DNA of 64,000 bases from Balneola sp. MJW-20. GTDB lineage: Bacteria > Bacteroidota > Rhodothermia > Balneolales > Balneolaceae. The stretch lies in NCBI RefSeq assembly GCF_040811775.1, contig NZ_JBFNXW010000001.1, forward strand, positions 682,001-746,000, given 5' to 3'. This document shows positions 36,066 through 44,065 of this stretch, piece after piece. The position numbers were made by a program, and so were the translations under genes. How positions within the stretch are numbered: position 1 is the stretch's first letter; each line of letters starts with the position of its first letter. Below the pieces are notes generated by a model. That model did no database searches. It was given only the letters and a program-made list of their open reading frames with translations, and had not been told where the DNA came from.

Positions 36066-36530
36066 TCAGGCTGTTACTTCTTCGTTGTCTTCAACTGAGA
36101 CTTCTTTAAAAGTTCCGCCTTCGGCTAATTCTTTGAACTTAGCGAGATCTTTCTTGAGCTGTGCTTCAGAGTTACCGATAAATTCACCCAATTCCTCACT
36201 AGGCTCGCCAAAAAAGGTTCTGTAATCAAGTGAAAACTCAACTCTGGTTCTTTCGCCGTTGTCCAGAGGAGTGAATCTGATCGTTCCCGTTTGATTCAGA
36301 TTTCCATTGATTGTGATCCAGGCAAATCTAGTATTGCGAAGATTATCAATTATATTTGTAGTCCAGTGAAACTCCTCGTCACCAATTTCAGTTTTGTATT
36401 CGAAAGTTTGTGAATTGATTCTTTCAACTTTATCAATGCGTTCCAGGAATTTAGGAAATTCAACCGGGTTACTTAGGAGTTCATATACTTTGGCAAGAGG
36501 TAGATCAATTTCGATTCTTTCGTGCGCCAT
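36066..36530 (-). CDS. SRPBCC/START-like ligand-binding protein
   Basis: A 154-residue single domain. RIEIDLPLAKVYELLSNPVEFPKFL is the typical first strand and helix of polyketide cyclase/COG-type SRPBCC folds, and FHWTTNIIDNL, RTRVEFSLDYR and a C-terminal long helix complete the helix-grip. No signal peptide is present. Family members bind hydrophobic ligands or assist cyclisation; none can be chosen here. It is a single-gene transcript, closed by the strong terminator downstream. Confidence 0.75.
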   Translation of the reverse strand: MAHERIEIDLPLAKVYELLSNPVEFPKFLERIDKVERINSQTFEYKTEIGDEEFHWTTNIIDNLRNTRFAWITINGNLNQTGTIRFTPLDNGERTRVEFSLDYRTFFGEPSEELGEFIGNSEAQLKKDLAKFKELAEGGTFKEVSVEDNEEVTA

Positions 36531-36690
36531 AATTTATTACTTCGTGGTTATGATCTTTGTATTTGACTTCATTGATGAACTGATTGTCAGAGAAACAGGC
36601 AGGATTCATCCATATTGCTCTAAATTTAAGCATAAAATGACTAAGCCTCAATCACATTAGCTCAGAAAGAACATATATTTTTAATATAGG

Positions 36691-38046
36691 ATGAAAAATA
36701 AACCGCAATATTTCTTTTGGTTACTTCCTTTCCTTGTTCTAAGTATCACCATAACTGATGCATATGGACAACAGGTACGCGGGGGATTTTATCGTAACTT
36801 CAACGCGGTCCGGAATGATAAAGAGGATGTGTTACTGATCGGTAGAAACCGTTTGATGCTGGATGCAGGTTCTGATTTTTCCAACGGGCAGTTTTTCCTC
36901 TCTGTGCAGGCCTTAAATACCTATTCTGATTCTCTGACCAACTTATCAGCAAATATAAGAGAAGCTTATATAGATCTATATTATGACAATTTCGATATCA
37001 GAATAGGCAAACAGATAATAGCATTAGGAAGAACACAAGGCGCATTTATTACCGATGTGATCACTCCTCTGGACCTTTCTGAATTCCTCACACAACCGGT
37101 AGATGTGATACAGACTGGTATACCGGCGATAAAGTTTACACGTTATTTCGGATCTAATTATTTAGAGGCTGTTTTCAGTCCTGTAACAGCTTCAAACATT
37201 TTCGCCAGCCCTGACAATGTTTGGTTTCCCTTTCGTCAGTTCGAAAATACATCGGTCGCCTTTGCCGGTAATACAGTTAATAACACCAGCCCGCTCCCGC
37301 AGGGACTGATACGACTGGCTCTGCGAAACAATCTTAAGTGGGATCTGGACCTATTAGCAATGTACTGGGCTCCAGGAAATCCTGCTTTCGGAAAAGATCT
37401 TTCACTGGTTGCTGATCCGATTATTCCTGTACCCACCTTGAGTCTGGATGCGCGTTATTTAAGAAGACCGATTCTCGCTTACTCCGGAAATTATATAATC
37501 AATGACCGTCTGATCATTAAGTCTGAATCAGCTTTTCATTTCCAGAAATACTTTGACTACCTCCCCACCACTCTTCAGAGTACTCCGGTATCTGAACTTG
37601 GCATCCAGGAATTTATAGCACTGAATAACGAGTTTAATGCTAACAGTGATGGATTCCTTTTAAGAAAGCCCTGGCTGAACAGTATGATCGGCATTGATCT
37701 TAGTCTTTCTTTTGTTCAGATATCCGCTCAGGTTATTAATGAGTATATCTTCAATTATGACAGCCGACTACTTCAGGATCAATACTTTACTTTCGAAACA
37801 CTGCAGCTGAGGAAGTCTTTTTTCAGAGATAAATTCACGGTAACTGCATTCGCCCGGTATAATAATAACGGAAGAGACGTGTGGGTAAATCCCGAATTTT
37901 CTTATGAGGTAAATGATGTCGTAAATGCAAGTATCGGCGCCCAGATCTTCACCGGAGAAGAATATGAGCCTTACTACGGACATTTTTCTTTTTCTGACTA
38001 TGAAGGCCTAAGTTTTTTATTTGCAAAAGTCACCGCCTATTTCTAA
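36691..38046 (+). CDS. Outer-membrane beta-barrel protein
   Basis: A 451-residue protein with a signal peptide ending DAYGQ near residue 27. Alternating aromatic and polar strands run the whole length (REAYIDLYYDNFDIRIGKQ, FDYLPTTLQ) and the end is a strand with Phe at the C-terminus (LFAKVTAYF), as in outer-membrane barrels. The segment DIRIGKQIIALGRTQG resembles porins of the DUF1302/alginate-export type. Cargo is unknown. It is the last gene before the curli locus, separated by 242 bases of dyad-rich DNA, so it may not belong to the system. Confidence 0.6.
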   Translation: MKNKPQYFFWLLPFLVLSITITDAYGQQVRGGFYRNFNAVRNDKEDVLLIGRNRLMLDAGSDFSNGQFFLSVQALNTYSDSLTNLSANIREAYIDLYYDNFDIRIGKQIIALGRTQGAFITDVITPLDLSEFLTQPVDVIQTGIPAIKFTRYFGSNYLEAVFSPVTASNIFASPDNVWFPFRQFENTSVAFAGNTVNNTSPLPQGLIRLALRNNLKWDLDLLAMYWAPGNPAFGKDLSLVADPIIPVPTLSLDARYLRRPILAYSGNYIINDRLIIKSESAFHFQKYFDYLPTTLQSTPVSELGIQEFIALNNEFNANSDGFLLRKPWLNSMIGIDLSLSFVQISAQVINEYIFNYDSRLLQDQYFTFETLQLRKSFFRDKFTVTAFARYNNNGRDVWVNPEFSYEVNDVVNASIGAQIFTGEEYEPYYGHFSFSDYEGLSFLFAKVTAYF

Positions 38047-38060
38047 TGTACGGTCGTTAA

Positions 38061-38129
38061 TTGTTACAGTCTGAACTAAAATTAATTTAGCAATTGCAAC
38101 TATAACGGGTGCAACAGATTACGTAACAA
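38061..38129 (+). promoter_or_regulatory. Branched dyad structure upstream of the curli genes
   Basis: TTGTTAC pairs with GTAACAA (38061-38067 / 38123-38129) and TCTG with CAGA (38070-38073 / 38115-38118). Two hairpins lie inside: CTAAA/TTTAG and TTGCA/TGCAA. A further dyad GACAGC/GCTGTC follows (38131-38136 / 38169-38174). It could be an RNA junction or a protein-binding region. The arms are short, so chance is possible. Confidence 0.35.
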
Positions 38130-38288
38130 AGACAGCAAATATTAATTTATTTTAATTTTTAAGACTTAGCTGTCTGTGGTATTCTTTGAGGGTATTTAAG
38201 AAAAATACAATCATTTAGGTTAGGTCAGCAAAAGAATTTAAGCTGGCTATTTATACATAAGGTACAAACCATTTTTACGTTGGGTTAC

Positions 38289-39026
38289 ATGAAGAAGATG
38301 AGCAAGAAGGGACTTGCTCTTGTGTTAGTTTTAGCAATCGGTTTAACGGGTAAATCCAAAGCGATGGCACAAGAGGTGGACTGTGCAAATTATCGGTATA
38401 CAATTCAGGAAGGAGACTACCTCATTAAAATTGCGCGCGAACTAGGTGACAGCTCAAAATGGACTCTTCTTTACAGTATCAATAACGAAACCTTTCCGGA
38501 TCCTGATCTTATCTACCCCGGACAAAAATTAATCATCCCTCCCTCCTTTTTTAATCAGGTATGCACAACTTTGGATGCAAATCTGATCGAAGTGGATACT
38601 ATTGCCGAAGTCTTAGACTACCGATCTGAATCTGAGAAGGATCCAACTGCCAATGATGAAGAGCAACTCGCCAAACTGAGGGAATTAATGGCCCAGCTCA
38701 GTGAGAAGAAGGAAACAAATACCGATCCGGGACTTGAAATCGACGGACTTATCATTGATGAGACCCGAAGCAAAATGGGAAAAGATTTTTTCGATGTTTT
38801 CTATCAGCAATGGATCGCTCCGGAAAACGCTTTGAACTTCACTATCACTATTCAGGAAAGGCCGATGCCTGGTCTCGGTACTATCGTAAGTGTAAAGGTT
38901 AATGACCAGAATACTTTCCAAACACGGCTGCAGCCTAAATACGAACTGATCCAGCAATATGGCTGGCAAGCAGTAGTAGCCACCCATCAACACTTAAAAT
39001 TACAGCCAACATTTAAGATTTATTGA
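38289..39026 (+). CDS. csgE: CsgE-like curli chaperone with N-terminal LysM domain
   Basis: A 245-residue protein from the ATG at 38289. A TTG three codons upstream is less likely. A signal peptide ends AMAQ near residue 28. Residues 36-84 form a LysM domain (YRYTIQEGDYLIKIAREL to DLIYPGQKLIIP), which binds peptidoglycan in other proteins. After a charged linker, residues 148-243 match CsgE: LEIDGLIIDETRSKMGKDF, ITIQERPMPGLGTIVSVKVN and QTRLQPKYELIQ. CsgE caps the periplasmic mouth of the CsgG pore and selects substrates. E. coli CsgE lacks LysM and is about 129 residues. The fusion may tie the chaperone to the cell wall. csgF follows after one base. Confidence 0.88.
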   Translation: MKKMSKKGLALVLVLAIGLTGKSKAMAQEVDCANYRYTIQEGDYLIKIARELGDSSKWTLLYSINNETFPDPDLIYPGQKLIIPPSFFNQVCTTLDANLIEVDTIAEVLDYRSESEKDPTANDEEQLAKLRELMAQLSEKKETNTDPGLEIDGLIIDETRSKMGKDFFDVFYQQWIAPENALNFTITIQERPMPGLGTIVSVKVNDQNTFQTRLQPKYELIQQYGWQAVVATHQHLKLQPTFKIY

Positions 39027-39027
39027 T

Positions 39028-39456
39028 ATGAGCATTAAGAAAAGTATTTACAGTTTGGCATTTGCCGCTCTGATCACATTAACGGCCAGCGCCGATGTTT
39101 GGGGACAGCAACTGGTCTTTAATTTTCGAAATCCGGCGTTTGGTGGCAACCCGCTCAATTATCAGTGGATGCTAAGTTCAGCTAATGCCCAGAATAAGTA
39201 TCAAAATGATGGATTTGGAGGATTTAACAGAGATCCTCTGGCAGATTTTCAGCAATCACTTCAGCGACAGGTATTATCCCAGCTAACCAGGGAGATCGTG
39301 AGTGAGCGTTTTGGTAATGCTGATTTAACTCAGCAGGGCACATTCGAATTCGGGGAATTCACGATATCCGTCAATCCTGGTTCCGACGGGATCAGTATTA
39401 CGATCCTAAACATATTAACCGGTGACGAAACAACCATTACAGTTCCGAATATATAA
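39028..39456 (+). CDS. csgF: CsgF curli assembly factor
   Basis: A 142-residue protein with a signal peptide ending VWGQ near residue 27. LVFNFRNPAFGGNPLN at the mature N-terminus is nearly the same as the CsgF segment that inserts into the CsgG channel. SSANAQNKYQN and a C-terminal beta part (FTISVNPGSDGISITILN) complete the family. CsgF sits at the outer surface, narrows the pore and anchors nucleation of fibres. It starts one base after csgE and overlaps csgG by one. Confidence 0.93.
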   Translation: MSIKKSIYSLAFAALITLTASADVWGQQLVFNFRNPAFGGNPLNYQWMLSSANAQNKYQNDGFGGFNRDPLADFQQSLQRQVLSQLTREIVSERFGNADLTQQGTFEFGEFTISVNPGSDGISITILNILTGDETTITVPNI

Positions 39457-40808
39457 TGAATAAGAAGTTACTCTACTCCATATTAGCCATATTTGTTACT
39501 GCCTGTTCTGTTCAAAGACCTTTGCAAACAGAGCGGGTATCGATGGGAATTGAAAGCAAAGTAAAAGAGGAACTCAAAGACCTCCCTGCCCCTTCAGAAA
39601 AGATTGTTGCCGCTGTTTATCGGTTTAAAGATCAAACCGGACAGTATAAATCTTCCGACCGGATCGCTTCCTGGTCAACCGCTGTCACTCAGGGTGCCAC
39701 TTCTATCCTGATCAAAGCAATGGAAGACTCCGGATGGTTTATACCCATAGAACGAGAAGGATTGTCCAACCTGTTGAATGAGCGCCAGATCATACAGCAG
39801 ATAAGAGCTCAGAATTCGGGTACCCAGCAGGTCAGCCCCCTCCCTCCTCTACTGTATGCAGGAGTGATGCTTGAAGGCGGAATCATCGGATATGACACAA
39901 ATATTATTACCGGAGGTGTTGGAGCAAGATATTTTGGTACCGGAGCCAATGAGCAATTTCGTAAAGATCAGATCACGATCTATTTAAGAGCGGTATCCAC
40001 ACAAAGCGGCCGGGTTCTTAAGACCGTTCATACCACTAAGTCTATTATATCTCAGCAATTGGAAAGCGGGATCTTCAGATTCATCGATTCCAACCGTTTG
40101 CTGGAAGCTGAAGCCGGTTATTCCTATAACGAACCTCCTGTTCTTGCGGTAACTGAGGCCATTGATGAAGCTGTTCGTCTCCTGGTGCTCGAAGGAATAG
40201 ACGAAAACTTATGGACTGCCGCTAACGAATCCGAATATGAGCAATATCTTGCTAATCATGTTGAGATCAACCGGGCAAAAGAAATAAACTACTTTGGAAT
40301 GGAAGCTCAGCCGGACCGCTCCAAAAGACTGCAGTTCGGTCTTTCCTACATGTATTCTGAGCACATTGGCAATTACTCTGATGTGGTTGGATATTCCGGA
40401 GTTCAATTGAGTATTGATAAGCCTCTGCAAAATAATCTGACTGCCAATCTCACATTATTCCGATCCGGTATCGGTGCCAAGAATGTTTTTGAAGATGCCT
40501 TAACCGGAGCAGACCTTTCCATGGATCTGTTAATAACCAATTCTCAGATTCCCGTAGCGCCATTTATTGGGCTTGGCGGATCTGTATTGGCCTATGATTA
40601 TATACCTGAGTTTGCACGATATCGCTTCTTCCCTGCCGCATTATTGAAAGCAGGAGTAGTGTACAAGATCAGTCCCGAAGTGGATCTGAGATTAGGAATT
40701 CAATACCGCTACATGCTGAATGATGGCATTGACGGATACAGTGGCGGAAATATTAAAGATCAATACTGGAATTTAAACGGAGGACTCGTTTTCAAGAATT
40801 TATTCTAG
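39456..40808 (+). CDS. csgG: CsgG curli secretion channel with C-terminal barrel-like extension
   Basis: A 450-residue lipoprotein, with the lipidated Cys17 in FVTACSVQ. Residues 40-255 match CsgG closely: LPAPSEKIVAAVYRF..DQTGQY, WFIPIEREGLSNLLNERQII, EGGIIGYDTN, GGVGARYFGTGANEQF, FRFIDSNRLLEAEAGY and SYNEPPVL. CsgG forms the nonameric outer-membrane pore that exports curli subunits. E. coli CsgG stops near residue 277, whereas here residues 288-450 continue as alternating strands (LQFGLSYMYSEH, VDLRLGIQYRYML, LNGGLVFKNLF) like a small outer-membrane barrel. The added domain is odd because the CsgG pore already spans the membrane. Confidence 0.9.
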   Translation: MNKKLLYSILAIFVTACSVQRPLQTERVSMGIESKVKEELKDLPAPSEKIVAAVYRFKDQTGQYKSSDRIASWSTAVTQGATSILIKAMEDSGWFIPIEREGLSNLLNERQIIQQIRAQNSGTQQVSPLPPLLYAGVMLEGGIIGYDTNIITGGVGARYFGTGANEQFRKDQITIYLRAVSTQSGRVLKTVHTTKSIISQQLESGIFRFIDSNRLLEAEAGYSYNEPPVLAVTEAIDEAVRLLVLEGIDENLWTAANESEYEQYLANHVEINRAKEINYFGMEAQPDRSKRLQFGLSYMYSEHIGNYSDVVGYSGVQLSIDKPLQNNLTANLTLFRSGIGAKNVFEDALTGADLSMDLLITNSQIPVAPFIGLGGSVLAYDYIPEFARYRFFPAALLKAGVVYKISPEVDLRLGIQYRYMLNDGIDGYSGGNIKDQYWNLNGGLVFKNLF

Positions 40809-40827
40809 CTAGGATAAACAGGGTTAA

Positions 40828-40935
40828 AAAAGCAAAAGACAACACCGGAGAGCCTTACTGTAAAGTAAGGAGGGAAATCACCAGTGCTGCCTCTGCAAGC
40901 AGGGAATATAGTAATTTCTTTGTTTGTATGCTTTT
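40828..40935 (+). ncRNA. Candidate structured leader RNA before the first curlin gene
   Basis: The sequence folds on paper as a three-way junction. P1 is AAAAGCA/TGCTTTT (40828-40834 / 40929-40935), with ACAA/TTGT inside. P2 is CCTTACT/AGTAAGG closed by a GTAA (GNRA-class) tetraloop (40853-40870). P3 is GAAATCAC/GTAATTTC with one mismatch (40874-40881 / 40911-40918), capped by CTGC/GCAG. A TACCC/GGGTA hairpin follows before the start codon. It matches no riboswitch family that I recall. Pairing is seen; function is inferred. Confidence 0.45.
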
Positions 40936-41003
40936 GAAGCCCGCCTACCCTTTTTCGGGGGTATTAATTAAAAATCAAATACATACAAACGGAGTAATTA
41001 TTT

Positions 41004-41765
41004 ATGAAGAAGCTAACAACTCTTCTTTTCGCAATCGCATTCTTTTCAGGAATGACGTTGGCACAGAATAATACATCAACTGTCACACAAAGCGGTCAAG
41101 ATCACGAAACTACCATTGAACAGGTTGGAACACTTAACTACGCTAATGTAGATCAAAGTGGAAACGGCCAGGGAAATTCAAATGGTAATAAAACGGATCT
41201 GACTCAGGTTTCAGATGCAGGTTCATCTACTGCTTACATCACTCAGGAAAGAGTAAATAATGATGTATTTCTTTACCAGGAAGGTTTTAACACCGCTGAC
41301 ATCCAGCAAACTAACACATCATCTTTAATTCGAAACTTTACCAACACAGGTGCAGCTACTCAGATCAGTCTAGGTGCACTTAATACACTGGAAGTTGACC
41401 AGGCAGGTACGAATTCAAAGTTATATATCGATCAGTTAGTTGGTGGAAACACCGCCATAGTAACCCAAGGAACCGCTCCAGGTTATATCGGCAACCTTAG
41501 AAACCGTGCTTGGATCCTTCAAGACAGTGAAGGAAACAGTGTAGAATTGCTTCAAGTAGAGGCTCTTAATGATGCAACGATCAAGCAGTATGACGGAGGA
41601 TTACACCTAGCTGAAATCGATCAGCTTGGTAACCGTAATACCACTTTATTAACTCAAAATGGTATGTCTAATAGTGCTTTTGTCACTCAATCAGGTGCTT
41701 ACGACACGGCAACTATCACGCAAAGTGGAATGGGTAATACATCAACTGTAACCCAGAGTAACTAA
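41004..41765 (+). CDS. Curlin-repeat amyloid protein 1 (CsgA-like)
   Basis: A 253-residue protein with a signal peptide ending MTLAQ near residue 21. The mature part consists of curlin-type repeats of about 20-24 residues with Gln, Gly and Asn at fixed places (VTQSGQDHETTIEQVG, YANVDQSGNGQGN, LAEIDQLGNRNTTLLTQNG, ATITQSGMGNTSTVTQ). Such strand-turn-strand units stack into the curli beta-solenoid. Some central units are degenerate (LIRNFTNTGAATQISLG). It follows csgG and a structured leader and is closed by its own terminator. It is a likely CsgG export substrate. Confidence 0.88.
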   Translation: MKKLTTLLFAIAFFSGMTLAQNNTSTVTQSGQDHETTIEQVGTLNYANVDQSGNGQGNSNGNKTDLTQVSDAGSSTAYITQERVNNDVFLYQEGFNTADIQQTNTSSLIRNFTNTGAATQISLGALNTLEVDQAGTNSKLYIDQLVGGNTAIVTQGTAPGYIGNLRNRAWILQDSEGNSVELLQVEALNDATIKQYDGGLHLAEIDQLGNRNTTLLTQNGMSNSAFVTQSGAYDTATITQSGMGNTSTVTQSN

Positions 41766-41775
41766 TTAATAAAAG

Positions 41776-41808
41776 CATAGCCCCGACTTACAGGGGCTAT
41801 GTTTATTT
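41776..41808 (+). terminator. Terminator after curlin gene 1
   Basis: CATAGCCCC pairs perfectly with GGGGCTATG (9 bp, 8-base loop), followed by TTTATTTT. Confidence 0.9.
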
Positions 41809-41829
41809 TCAACTTTTTATTATACAAAT

Positions 41830-43026
41830 ATGAAAAAGCTCAACTTATTAATCTTTTCATTGGCTCTTACTTCTGGTACAGTTTATGCCCAGGATAACAC
41901 GGCGGATGTAAATCAAAATGGCACTAGTAATAGCGCAACTGTTGAACAGGTAGGTGATCAAAATTTTACTTCGCTATCGCAGTCCGGAAGCTCTATCGCT
42001 ATCATTGAACAGATCAATGCATCCCAGTCTTTTGTAAGCTTAGGCCAGATCGGGACAAATTTAGCCGATATTCTTCAAAATAATAAGAATAGTGTGCAGG
42101 GATTTAATGATCAGTGGAATACTGATCCGGCAAATAAGCTATCTACTCAGGAAGGTAGCGGTAATACTATGTATATCGACCAGTTATCTACCTGGAACCA
42201 GGCATATGTTGATCAATATGGCACTGATAACTCAATGACCGTTCTTCAGCAGGGTGGAAACAGTAATGTTGCCCGTTTATTGCAAGACGGATCAGAAAAT
42301 ACAGTCAATGTTACTCTTGATGGAGGAAGCATCAACCGTGTTAAAGCCGAACAGTATGGCGAGGGTAATACTGCTGATGTAAATGTTTTCGGAACCGGTA
42401 ACAATGAGTTTAACAATGGAGCAAGTTATATCAACCAGAATGGTACAAATCAATTGGCTGATGTAGATGTTACTGGCAACGAGAACTATTACAATATTGA
42501 TCAGGATGGTACCGGAAGTACCTCAGAAGTATTATTAAATGGTAATCAAAACAGAACGGTTCTGACTCAGGCTGGTAACTTTAATGCGATCGATGCGATT
42601 GTAAATTCGGGTGACCTGAACACCTTAGATGTCGAAATGACCGGTAACGGTAACTCCTCCAGGTATGTAGTAGAGTCAGGAAGCTCTAACGACATTGATG
42701 AAGTTGTAACAGGAAAAAATAACCAATCATTAATGTTATTGGGAACAGGAGGCGTTCTTTCATCAGGTAATATGATTGATGTCTTAAGAAATGGAAACAG
42801 CAATTACCTGGGTGGAGTCATTAAGGGAAGTGGCAACATGATTACTGTAGATCAGTCTGGTAATCAAAACCGGATTACCGCAAGTCTTTCAGGTTTTGGT
42901 TGGACTGATGGTATTGCAATTACTGGGAATGATAACATAGTTAACGTATCTCAGCTAAGTGTAGGAAATATGTCTGTAAACACAGTTACTGGAAACAATA
43001 ACAGTATTACTGTGACTCAGAATTAA
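41830..43026 (+). CDS. Curlin-repeat amyloid protein 2 (CsgA-like)
   Basis: A 398-residue protein with a signal peptide ending TVYAQ near residue 21. Well-formed curlin repeats open it (VNQNGTSNSATVEQVGDQN, IDQLSTWNQAYVDQYGTDN). The second half is richer in Asn and Gly with fewer Gln (VDVTGNENYYNIDQDGTG, NIVNVSQLSVGN) and ends SITVTQN. The C-terminal about 65 residues resemble those of curlin protein 5 (NxITxxQ..DGxxxxGxxNxxxxxQ), which marks the two as paralogues. It is longer than E. coli CsgA (about 150). Own terminator follows. Confidence 0.87.
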   Translation: MKKLNLLIFSLALTSGTVYAQDNTADVNQNGTSNSATVEQVGDQNFTSLSQSGSSIAIIEQINASQSFVSLGQIGTNLADILQNNKNSVQGFNDQWNTDPANKLSTQEGSGNTMYIDQLSTWNQAYVDQYGTDNSMTVLQQGGNSNVARLLQDGSENTVNVTLDGGSINRVKAEQYGEGNTADVNVFGTGNNEFNNGASYINQNGTNQLADVDVTGNENYYNIDQDGTGSTSEVLLNGNQNRTVLTQAGNFNAIDAIVNSGDLNTLDVEMTGNGNSSRYVVESGSSNDIDEVVTGKNNQSLMLLGTGGVLSSGNMIDVLRNGNSNYLGGVIKGSGNMITVDQSGNQNRITASLSGFGWTDGIAITGNDNIVNVSQLSVGNMSVNTVTGNNNSITVTQN

Positions 43027-43033
43027 TTGAGCT

Positions 43034-43061
43034 TAGGGTCACTTATAAAGTGACCCTATTT
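43034..43061 (+). terminator. Terminator after curlin gene 2
   Basis: TAGGGTCACTT pairs perfectly with AAGTGACCCTA (11 bp, 3-base loop), then TTTC. The weak T run may give partial read-through into curlin gene 3. Confidence 0.75.
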
Positions 43062-43106
43062 CATTAAGACCAAGATGTTCAAACATCAAATTCACACGGG
43101 GCAGAT

Positions 43107-43907
43107 ATGAAAAGAATAATACTTACGGTGATTTTAGGGGTGACCACAACGTTGGCGTTGGCACAATCTAATACATCGAATGTAACCCAGTCCGGCCCTG
43201 ACAACGTGACCAACGTTGATCAGTCAGGCAGTGCTAATTTAGCTATAGCCAACTCATCGGGTGAACGGTTAACCTCAGATATCGATCAGACCGGTTCAGG
43301 TAATATAGCTAAGAGTAAGCTGGGACTGTTCTTTGGCGTTTCCGATATGGAAGGAATCATAGAACAGCTGGGTGATGATAACTGGGCAGGAGTTTTCAAT
43401 GACGGGATCAATGTAGATGGTACGATCTCACAGACCGGTGATGATAACTTTGCTGAGATCATAGGAGGATGGGCCTCAACGGACGAAAATCTGTATGCAG
43501 AAATCACTCAAACCGGGGATAACAACCGCGGTGAGATCGAGCAAATGGATACAGAAGAAACCGCTTACATACAACAGCTTGGTGACTTTAACGAAGCCAA
43601 AATCGTGCAGAGGCTGGACAATAATTACGCCAGTCTGGACCAGCACGGGAATGGCAACTTAACGTTACTGGACCAGGAAAATGGTTCATCGGCTTCCCTC
43701 CTTCAGGATGGATACGATAATGCCATACTTGGAATTGGCAGCGTGATCGGAGGCCCACTATACAGTGGATTGTCTGTTGACGGAAGTACACTGAATGTGG
43801 AGCAATTCGGTACCGGCAATATTTTGCTGGTAAGTCAGACCAACGGTGGGATTGCAAATGTAATACAGAATGGATCAACAAATACATCCATCATCATTCA
43901 AAACTAG
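43107..43907 (+). CDS. Curlin-repeat amyloid protein 3 (CsgA-like)
   Basis: A 266-residue protein with a signal peptide ending LALAQ near residue 20. The repeats are more acidic than in its neighbours (IEQLGDDNWAGVFND, ISQTGDDNFAEIIGG, ITQTGDNNRGEIEQMD). The last about 45 residues (STLNVEQFGTGNILLVSQ, TNGGIANVIQNGSTN) closely resemble the end of protein 4, so genes 3 and 4 form a second paralogue pair. The leader has a GATGT/ACATC hairpin and a GGGG ribosome-binding region like genes 4 and 5. Confidence 0.87.
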   Translation: MKRIILTVILGVTTTLALAQSNTSNVTQSGPDNVTNVDQSGSANLAIANSSGERLTSDIDQTGSGNIAKSKLGLFFGVSDMEGIIEQLGDDNWAGVFNDGINVDGTISQTGDDNFAEIIGGWASTDENLYAEITQTGDNNRGEIEQMDTEETAYIQQLGDFNEAKIVQRLDNNYASLDQHGNGNLTLLDQENGSSASLLQDGYDNAILGIGSVIGGPLYSGLSVDGSTLNVEQFGTGNILLVSQTNGGIANVIQNGSTNTSIIIQN

Positions 43908-43916
43908 TTTAACAGC

Positions 43917-43944
43917 TCCCTCCTGTACTTTAGAGGGAATTTAT
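43917..43944 (+). terminator. Weak terminator after curlin gene 3
   Basis: TCCCTC pairs with GAGGGA (6 bp, 10-base loop), followed by ATTTATT. The short stem and poor T run suggest incomplete termination. Confidence 0.55.
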
Positions 43945-43952
43945 TGAAAATT

Positions 43953-44045
43953 TTAAGTGAAACGATCATTTAAGATCACAGCTGAGCTTCCGGGAGTACT
44001 CAGCTTAAACAAAAACAAGACAAATGGATGCTCAAATCTGCATCC
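43953..44045 (+). promoter_or_regulatory. Operator-like dyad and two-hairpin leader of curlin gene 4
   Basis: TTAAGTGA-N5-TCATTTAA (43953-43973) is an imperfect dyad. Hairpin A is AGCTGAG/CTCAGCT (43980-43986 / 43999-44005) and hairpin B is GGATGC/GCATCC (44026-44031 / 44040-44045). GGGG then lies eight bases before the ATG. The same order occurs before curlin gene 5. Confidence 0.6.
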
Positions 44046-44065
44046 ACCTAAACATAGGGGTACAT

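Noticed and set aside
40828..40935. c-di-GMP class I riboswitch before the first curlin gene
   Set aside because: A GNRA hairpin and three-way junction are present, but the conserved core sequences of that class are missing.
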